Source: Desulfobacterales bacterium (GTDB taxonomy: Bacteria; Desulfobacterota; DSM-4660; Desulfatiglandales; B25-G16). Taken from it: a DNA stretch of 6,854 bases. The stretch is from NCBI GenBank assembly GCA_013375385.1, contig JABXJY010000086.1:1-6854 (forward strand), read 5' to 3'. Shown piece after piece: positions 1 to 4,532 of the stretch. The first letter of the stretch is position 1. Every line of letters starts with the position of its first letter. Under the pieces are notes generated by a model. The model was not told the origin of the DNA and did not search any database. It saw nothing but the letters and a program-made list of their open reading frames with translations. A program made the translations under genes and the position numbers.

Positions 1-42
1 ACGGATAGCTTTGAACTGCCGTAGGCTGAGCCGGTTTCCTGC

Positions 43-71
43 TTGACGCGCAGGCTCCTCTCTTCTATACT
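43..71 (+). promoter_or_regulatory. Near-consensus sigma70 promoter for the MBL-fold hydrolase gene
   Basis: TTGACG (43-48) and TATACT (66-71) are separated by exactly 17 bp, and each box matches the sigma70 consensus at 5 of 6 positions. Transcription would start near 78, giving a leader of about 60 nt before the ATG at 139. The -35 box sits inside the loop of a small dyad, CCTGC (38-42) and GCAGG (50-54), which could be an operator or chance. No activator site is recognisable. Promoter assignment is by consensus match only. Confidence 0.6.
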
Positions 72-138
72 CCCTTGACCAAAAGGGGAATACGCATCAA
101 CTCAAGCAATTCAGTAACTGCGGGGTAAGGAGATATGT

Positions 139-768
139 ATGGACATTGAACAGATGAAAGTCGGATTTATGGATGTATTTTGCTATTTGGTGGCCTGTCC
201 CAGGTCCAGAGAGGCCCTGGTCATTGATCCGGCCGGAGATGAGGATCGGGTTGTTGGGAGGATTAGAGAAAAAGATCTGGATTTGAAATATATTGTGAAT
301 ACCCACGGGCATCCGGATCATATCTGCGGCAACGCCAAAGTCAAGGCCCTTACAGGGGCAAAAATCATCATGCACGAACTGGATGATCAGATGTTAAGTT
401 CAGCGCAGGGGCAGGAAATGGCTCGCCAGTGGGGTTTTACTCCTTCACCTCCTGCTGACATAACCGTAAAGGATGGTGACCAGATTGTGGTGGGTGATGT
501 TTCTCTCAGGGTCATCCATACTCCGGGACACAGCCCTGGTGGCATATGCCTTCTCGGAGACGGCAACCTTTTTACCGGGGATACCTTGTTTGTCGGTGGC
601 ATAGGGCGGACAGATTTACCTGCTGCATCCATGAGCCAGTTTATGAAGTCCATAAAGGAAAGAGTTGTCACCCTTCCTGGGGAAACGATTGTCTGGCCTG
701 GGCATGACTATGGAGTTACACCTTCTTCCACTATTGAGGTTGAAAGAAGGACAAATCCCTGGCTCTAG
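139..768 (+). CDS. MBL-fold metallo-hydrolase, glyoxalase II-like
   Basis: A 209-residue metallo-beta-lactamase-fold hydrolase, predicted cytoplasmic because no signal peptide is visible. The complete dinuclear metal site of the glyoxalase II branch is present: H56-x-H58-x-D60-H61, H131 (in TPGHSPG), D148 (in TGDTLF) and H189 (in WPGHD). The GRTDLP motif at 156-161 is typical of glyoxalase II and ETHE1 relatives. It lacks the roughly 50-residue C-terminal substrate domain of true hydroxyacylglutathione hydrolases, so glutathione thioester hydrolysis is uncertain. A generic thioesterase or a persulfide dioxygenase-like role is equally possible. The start is supported by AAGGAG at 127-132, 6 nt before the ATG, and the gene has its own promoter. 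It runs convergently into the metallopeptidase gene with a 4-bp overlap at the stops. The fold is certain; the substrate is not. Confidence 0.93.
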   Translation: MDIEQMKVGFMDVFCYLVACPRSREALVIDPAGDEDRVVGRIREKDLDLKYIVNTHGHPDHICGNAKVKALTGAKIIMHELDDQMLSSAQGQEMARQWGFTPSPPADITVKDGDQIVVGDVSLRVIHTPGHSPGGICLLGDGNLFTGDTLFVGGIGRTDLPAASMSQFMKSIKERVVTLPGETIVWPGHDYGVTPSSTIEVERRTNPWL

Positions 769-1145
769 GGAACCCCATCCCTCACAAATCTCTTGTACAT
801 TCGCTCAACCATCCTCTGCGTCACATAGGGCTTGTGGGTCCTGAAGCCACCTCCAAAGGAATGGGGAATATGCATGAGTTCATGGATCAGCACCTTGGTC
901 TGCTCTTCCTTGCTGAGCTTATCAAACCTTTCAGAGACAACCTCAATGACATAATGTGGCTTCTGGTTGAGGGCCAGCTGCATGATTCTGGAGAGTCCAT
1001 GACAGCGGGCAATTGCTCTCTTGCTGTTAGAACCTGTACTCCTTACGCAGGCTACCCTGGCCTCATCTACGTGGGTCATTTTGAGTGTACAAAGGATGTC
1101 CCTTATCCTTGCGCCGATATCCTCAGCCGGTTCGTACCGAATCAT
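765..1145 (-). CDS. Small HExxH putative metallopeptidase
   Basis: A 126-residue protein with the zincin signature H88-E-L-M-H92. This gives two zinc ligands and the catalytic glutamate. H95 or H104 in the following glycine-rich stretch (HSFGGGFRTH) are candidate third ligands. It resembles the short predicted metallopeptidases found in archaea, phages and deltaproteobacteria (the COG4900 / phage metallopeptidase type, from memory and unchecked). There is no signal peptide or membrane segment, so it is probably cytosolic. Residues 30-55 contain two Cys (C33, C48) and many basic residues. The ATG has only a weak purine-rich ribosome site (GAAGTGAAAAG), yet no better start lies just upstream. 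It lies 62 bp downstream of the 60-residue gene on the same strand, so the two are probably co-transcribed. Its TAG stop lies in the same CTAG as the stop of the convergent hydrolase. The substrate is unknown. Confidence 0.85.
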   Translation of the reverse strand: MIRYEPAEDIGARIRDILCTLKMTHVDEARVACVRSTGSNSKRAIARCHGLSRIMQLALNQKPHYVIEVVSERFDKLSKEEQTKVLIHELMHIPHSFGGGFRTHKPYVTQRMVERMYKRFVRDGVP

Positions 1146-1207
1146 CTTTTCACTTCTTTCTTGAAAGCGAGACCATAGGATATCCCCCTTTCCGCTTTCC
1201 TTGCGGC

Positions 1208-1390
1208 CTAACCTGTCTCAGCGTTTCCCTTTGCCAGAGGAACAAAGGCTGTGGGTCCCGCAACCAGATGAATCCCGTTCTCCAGCTTCAGGACATAGAG
1301 TTCATATTCGGATTCGGTCCTTTCTATGACCGTGCCCTTTACTCCCTTATATCCCTTGGTCATTTCGATTGGCGTTCCCGGTTCGAGCAT
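1208..1390 (-). CDS. Small hypothetical protein, probable beta-barrel fold
   Basis: A 60-residue protein I do not recognise by name. It is accepted as real because a strong ribosome site, AAGGGAGG (1397-1404), lies 6 nt before its ATG and its composition is protein-like. The sequence alternates short hydrophobic strands with Gly turns: PGTPIEMTKGYKGVKGTVIE, then YELYVLKLENGIHLVAGP. This pattern suggests a small SH3/KOW-like beta-barrel; the GYKGVKGTV segment resembles the KOW turn used for nucleic acid or protein binding. That is inference from pattern only. No Cys or His metal motif, signal peptide or membrane helix is seen. It precedes the HExxH metallopeptidase gene by 62 bp on the same strand and may act with it. 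A weak promoter-like TTGGCA (1437-1442) lies upstream without a convincing -10 box. Confidence 0.75.
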   Translation of the reverse strand: MLEPGTPIEMTKGYKGVKGTVIERTESEYELYVLKLENGIHLVAGPTAFVPLAKGNAETG

Positions 1391-1447
1391 TTCTATCCTC
1401 CCTTACTACTCGCAGCATCAAATTGTTTACATGGCATGCCAAGAAGC

Positions 1448-1638
1448 GCGAGGGTTATGGGGCTTTTCTGAAGTGACTGCCGGGAGGCCGCCGTCCTTTT
1501 CGTGACTTATCTGTGGGGGAAGCCGCAGCTCCCGACTTGTCGGGAGAATGCGGAGGGGGCAAAACTCCCCCATGGATAAGTCACTGAAAAGACCAGGCCG
1601 GGAGGCTCGAAACGAAAGAAAAGTCCCATAACACGCAG
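1448..1638. repeat. Long imperfect palindrome with terminal inverted repeats (MITE-like)
   Basis: Almost the whole stretch between the decarboxylase and the 60-residue gene folds back on itself. The outer arms, 1454-1469 and 1617-1632, match at 15 of 16 positions (GTTATGGG, then G or A, then CTTTTCT). Further in, GTC(C)TTTTC near 1492-1501 pairs with 1586-1593, GTGACTTATC (1502-1511) with 1575-1584, TGGGGG (1514-1519) with 1567-1572, CCGCA (1523-1527) with 1549-1553, and CTCCCGA (1529-1535) with 1540-1546 around a CTTG loop. GCCGGGAGGC is also directly repeated at 1479-1488 and 1597-1606. There is no T-run after any stem, so it is not a classical terminator. The gene-free arrangement and nested arms suit a non-autonomous transposable element or a dispersed intergenic repeat. 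A target-site duplication is not clear. Confidence 0.75.
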
Positions 1639-1663
1639 AAATGCAAACAATATATTGCTCTCC

Positions 1664-3091
1664 TTAGTAAGAACTCGGGGAAAGACGATCTCCACATCCT
1701 TTGATCAATTCAATGGTTTGCTTAATATCTTCCTCTGTAGTCCGAGGGTTTATCGTACACATTCTCAAAACCGTGCGACCCCTTAATGTTGTTGAACTTA
1801 TCATAGCAAAGCCGTGCTGGATTATACTATTGACGATCTTCTCATTAATATCATCAATCTGTTGTTCGGACAATCCAGGAGCGACATAACGAAAGGTCAC
1901 AATTGCCATGTGAGCGGGAGTAACAATCTCAAATTCTTTAAAGGACTCCAAGATCCCTTGAGCATATTCTGCAAGGTAAAATCCTTTCGCAACGGCACTG
2001 GAAAATTCCTCAGCCCCAAAGATTCTTAGAGCCATCCACAACTTAAGTGCCCGAAAACTACGGGTGAGTTGAATCCCGCAGTCGCAAAAATTGATCTGCT
2101 CTTCAGTCTGTTCAACGTCTCTTAGATATTCTGGTAGAATGCGAAAAGTATCTTTCAGGTGTCTGGCATCTCGAACCAGCACACAGCCAATCTCATAGGG
2201 CTGAAATAACCATTTGTGAGGGTCCAAAGACAACGAATGAACTGACTCCAGCCCATTCAGAATTTCCTTTCCATGCTCGCACATAAAGGCTGCAGCACCG
2301 TAAGCTCCGTCGGCATGTAGCCACAACTTTTCGCGGGTGCAAAGCTCAGCCAAAGCTGGAAGGGGGTCAACTGCTCCTGTGTTCGTTGTACCGGCGTTGG
2401 CTACCACACAGAATGGTTGCCTTCCAAGAGCTCGATCTTCAAGAACAGCATCTTCTAGGTCCTGTAAATCAAGCCGAAATAGATCATCTGACGGGAGCTT
2501 CCGCATCTGCTCCTGACTAAAACCAAGGACCCGTAACGCCCTTTCTACAGATGAATGCGTTTGATCTGAGAAGTAAATAGCAGCATCGGCCATACGGTTT
2601 CCAAGCCGAACATTTCGAGCAACTGCCAGGGCGGTTAGATTGGCCACTGAGCCGCCGCTCACAAACAAGCCGCCTGCCGATGGGGGTAAACCAATGAGCT
2701 GACAAAGCCAATCAATGGTGTTGAGCTCAATCTGACCGGGACCAGCAGCTTCCAACCATGTACCTGCAAAGGCATTATGTCCTGCGATCAGAGCTTCTGC
2801 CATCACACTGACAAAATTACTCGGACTGGGTACAAATGCGAAAAACCTCGGATGGTCAAGATGCATAATGTTAGTGAAGATTCGCTCCCTTACCTCGGTA
2901 AGGACTTCATCAACGGAACCACCTTTTTGCGGAAAGCCCTTTTGAAATTCATGGTCCATCGCGGCGCGGTTTGCCGTTCTGGTAACCGGCTTATCCTCCA
3001 ATGTCACAAAATGTTCTATTAGAGTGTCTACTACTTTATATCCCAGCTCTCTCATTTCCTTTTGCGTCATGCTCAGAAGTTTTTCAGGCAT
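1664..3091 (-). CDS. PLP-dependent group II (aromatic-type) amino acid decarboxylase
   Basis: A cytosolic 475-residue enzyme of the aromatic-L-amino-acid / tyrosine / glutamate decarboxylase fold (fold type I), which releases CO2 from an amino acid to give an amine. Counting from ATG 3091, K293 in SLDPHKW is the PLP Schiff-base lysine. D261 (HADGAYG) should bind the pyridine nitrogen and H179 (QTHSSVERA) should stack on the ring. The HPRFFAFVPSP and FVSGGSVANL motifs also fit. Y322 (PEYLRD) aligns with the catalytic-loop tyrosine of animal and plant decarboxylases, which favours decarboxylation over aldehyde synthesis. The position that separates indole- from phenol-preferring plant enzymes (Gly or Ser) appears to be Thr343, so the substrate is open. 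The frame extends to GTG 3133, but the Shine-Dalgarno site favours 3091. The cytochrome gene ends 109 bp upstream on the same strand. Confidence 0.92.
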   Translation of the reverse strand: MPEKLLSMTQKEMRELGYKVVDTLIEHFVTLEDKPVTRTANRAAMDHEFQKGFPQKGGSVDEVLTEVRERIFTNIMHLDHPRFFAFVPSPSNFVSVMAEALIAGHNAFAGTWLEAAGPGQIELNTIDWLCQLIGLPPSAGGLFVSGGSVANLTALAVARNVRLGNRMADAAIYFSDQTHSSVERALRVLGFSQEQMRKLPSDDLFRLDLQDLEDAVLEDRALGRQPFCVVANAGTTNTGAVDPLPALAELCTREKLWLHADGAYGAAAFMCEHGKEILNGLESVHSLSLDPHKWLFQPYEIGCVLVRDARHLKDTFRILPEYLRDVEQTEEQINFCDCGIQLTRSFRALKLWMALRIFGAEEFSSAVAKGFYLAEYAQGILESFKEFEIVTPAHMAIVTFRYVAPGLSEQQIDDINEKIVNSIIQHGFAMISSTTLRGRTVLRMCTINPRTTEEDIKQTIELIKGCGDRLSPSSY

Positions 3092-3095
3092 GAGA

Positions 3096-3103
3096 CCTTC
3101 CTT
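3096..3103 (-). promoter_or_regulatory. Ribosome binding site deciding the decarboxylase start
   Basis: AAGGAAGG lies 4 nt before the ATG at 3091. The alternative GTG at 3133 and the ATG at 3124 have only pyrimidine-rich or distant purine stretches in front of them. The extra 14 residues of the GTG form are charged and outside the recognisable domain, so the shorter protein is preferred. Confidence 0.55.
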
Positions 3104-3200
3104 ATTTTTGTCGTCTTTTCTCATGAGTGGCACATGGAAATGCCCTTCACTCTTAAAGAGGGAGGGCTGCTGGGTTTAGAAGATGGAGGCAGGCTATTAA

Positions 3201-4328
3201 TCACTCGTAGGGGTCACCATCATATCCGAGCTCTTTCCAGGTGAGCACTTTGGCACTGTCTCCATGGCAGTCTTCACAGCTGAAGGCCTGTTCACTCGGA
3301 ACAATGGAGTGGGTCACGCTGTAATTGAACTCCTTGGTAACCAATGTGGCATCCTTATATTTTCCTTTCTTGTATTTTCGCATCTCCTCAACGGTAGTCT
3401 CTCCATCTTTATCGGCATCTGCTGCCTTGACCTCAGGGACAGTAATAACATCGTCAAGTGCTGCATCACCTCTTTCGATAAACCATGTTATCTTGACCAC
3501 ATTAAAGGGATAGATTTTGGCCATGAGATCTGTGGCCCCTAAGATAGGAAGATGGCCTAATTTCTTTCCAATATACCACTTATGTTTCGGGATCCATCCA
3601 GGCGCCCGTTTCTTTGTTACCGGTTTGCCATCTTTCGTAAATTTATTCCAGCTTCTGGTCTCTATGGCCTCTCCCGGTCTCCGGCCGGTATGGCAGGTTG
3701 CGCATGCGATATTATTAACGTGTTTGCTGTCCAGGATTTCACCTTCATCGGCTTTGTAGTGGGGCTTTTCTTCGTGGCATTTCATGCAGGAAAGGGTCCC
3801 TTCCATTGTGTCCTCTGTTGTATCAATGGCATATCCTTTGGCAAGCTGGTGATCGCTACGGGGATCTGACAGTCTCTCATGACAATCGTGGCATCTCATT
3901 CCTACTGCCATATGGATATCATGCTCTTCGTCAAATACATCTCCCCTCTTGAGCGCGCCGTAAGGACTATGACACCTTGCGCATTGGGCTATGGTTGGTC
4001 TCCCCTTACCATCTTTGGTCTCATGGCAGAGTCGACAGTCAGTCTTTCCGGTTGCAGGATCTCTATAGGTGGAGACATGACATTCACCACACTTTCTATT
4101 GAACCCCTTAATCCTACCCTGTTTTTCAAAGCTAAAATTATTGAACGCTCCCCACTTCTCCAACATCCCAAGACCATTACCCCAACCGCCAAGGGCCGGA
4201 CTTTTTCCTAGTTGCCCATGATAGGAGCTTTCGGCAACGTCCCGTGCCTGGGCGCCAGCAAGGTAGATAGTAGGAAGAACAAGGGATACGATCATTGATA
4301 CCACGAGAGTCTTCTTTGAGAGCTTCAC
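3201..4328 (-). CDS. Exported seven-heme c-type cytochrome with EF-hand-like loop
   Basis: A 375-residue periplasmic (or surface) electron-transfer cytochrome. Residues 1-28 form a Sec signal peptide with a lysine-rich start, a hydrophobic core and an AQA cleavage site before R29. Seven CxxCH heme sites begin at C80, C98, C116, C146, C181, C209 and C351; the first six lie within 134 residues and the seventh is 138 residues further on. Between hemes 6 and 7 is DADKDGETTVEE (304-315), with D at 1, 3 and 5, G at 6 and E at 12 of a canonical EF-hand calcium loop, flanked by helix-like segments. The GTG start is firm: AAGGAG (4338-4343) lies 9 nt upstream, an in-frame stop lies two codons before it, and the signal peptide needs these residues. 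I cannot assign it to a named family such as NrfA, octaheme tetrathionate reductase or NapC/NrfH. Redox partner and substrate are unknown. Confidence 0.93.
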   Translation of the reverse strand: MKLSKKTLVVSMIVSLVLPTIYLAGAQARDVAESSYHGQLGKSPALGGWGNGLGMLEKWGAFNNFSFEKQGRIKGFNRKCGECHVSTYRDPATGKTDCRLCHETKDGKGRPTIAQCARCHSPYGALKRGDVFDEEHDIHMAVGMRCHDCHERLSDPRSDHQLAKGYAIDTTEDTMEGTLSCMKCHEEKPHYKADEGEILDSKHVNNIACATCHTGRRPGEAIETRSWNKFTKDGKPVTKKRAPGWIPKHKWYIGKKLGHLPILGATDLMAKIYPFNVVKITWFIERGDAALDDVITVPEVKAADADKDGETTVEEMRKYKKGKYKDATLVTKEFNYSVTHSIVPSEQAFSCEDCHGDSAKVLTWKELGYDGDPYE

Positions 4329-4373
4329 CTTTTACCTCTCCTTCTTTTGTTTACCATGATACGAGCCACGGGA

Positions 4374-4402
4374 AGTAAGCATTTATCTGCGGAGTATGTC
4401 AA
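4374..4402 (-). promoter_or_regulatory. Possible promoter for the cytochrome gene
   Basis: A perfect -35 hexamer TTGACA reads leftward at 4402-4397. Seventeen bases on is CTTACT (4379-4374), which matches TATAAT at only 3 of 6 positions, so an activator or another sigma factor would be needed. Transcription would start near 4367, about 40 nt before the GTG at 4328. A second -10-like TATCAT lies closer to the gene but has no -35 partner. Confidence 0.3.
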
Positions 4403-4436
4403 TGAAAAAAGCGATCAATACGTGGGCTATTTTTTC

Positions 4437-4532
4437 ACCCCGTTAGAAAGCTCACCCGTTTATGGGGGAGATGAATAAAATTTCAATTCCTCATTGAGTG
4501 CGGCGCTTAAAGCCCCGCCCTTCTAACGGGGT
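4437..4532. repeat. 96-bp structured intergenic element bounded by 12-bp inverted repeats
   Basis: ACCCCGTTAGAA (4437-4448) is perfectly repeated in inverted orientation at 4521-4532. The second copy abuts the PpiD stop codon exactly. Between the arms are further small stems: CTCACCC with GGGGGAG (4451-4470, one mismatch) and GCGG-x-GCT with AGC-x-CCGC (about 4500-4519). The remainder of the 204-bp gap, 4329-4436, holds only the cytochrome leader and a candidate promoter. The layout, two hairpin ends and no gene, is compatible with a tiny non-autonomous element derived from an IS200/IS605-type transposon or with a dispersed hairpin repeat. It could also be a one-off processing or termination structure. 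Confidence 0.6.
4513..4531 (-). terminator. GC-rich hairpin just after the PpiD stop, possible terminator
   Basis: Read on the minus strand, CCCCG and CGGGG (with two G-U pairs below the loop) form a compact hairpin one base after the ppiD-like TGA. It is followed only by CTTTAAG, which is short of a proper U-run, and then by another GC hairpin. It may pause polymerase or protect the 3' end rather than end transcription cleanly. Confidence 0.3.

Noticed and set aside
834..1178. 114-residue plus-strand ORF
   Set aside because: Antisense to the metallopeptidase, whose HExxH motif and protein-like sequence are far more convincing.
1085..1471. 128-residue plus-strand ORF
   Set aside because: It is antisense to the metallopeptidase and the 60-residue gene, both better supported, and ends inside the left arm of the palindrome (tail RVMGLF). 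No ribosome site.
1523..1553. Central hairpin of the large palindrome as an intrinsic terminator
   Set aside because: A strong stem, but neither strand has a U-tract after it. It is better explained as the core of the larger inverted-repeat structure.
1507..1695. 62-residue minus-strand ORF overlapping the decarboxylase end and the palindrome
   Set aside because: It lies almost wholly inside the inverted-repeat element, overlaps the end of a firm gene, has no ribosome site, and its composition follows the repeat. It is a by-product of the repeat.
3141..3175. GCCCT/AGGGC hairpin between the cytochrome and decarboxylase genes as a terminator
   Set aside because: Only a 5-bp outer stem with an interrupted inner stem, and it is followed by ATTTCC rather than a T-run on the minus strand. 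Not enough to call termination.
3879..4211. 110-residue plus-strand ORF opposite the cytochrome
   Set aside because: A shadow of the cysteine/histidine-rich cytochrome frame; no ribosome site and no recognisable domain. The other plus-strand ORFs across 3264-3869 were dropped for the same reason.
4402..4446. 14-residue ORF beginning MKKAINTW with a GGAG 7 nt upstream
   Set aside because: Too short, ends inside the inverted repeat, and the lysine start is explained by an A-run. No support beyond a chance ribosome site.
4437..4532. CRISPR-like repeat or tRNA/riboswitch
   Set aside because: There is only one inverted pair and no direct repeats at regular spacing. No cloverleaf or known riboswitch motif could be drawn.
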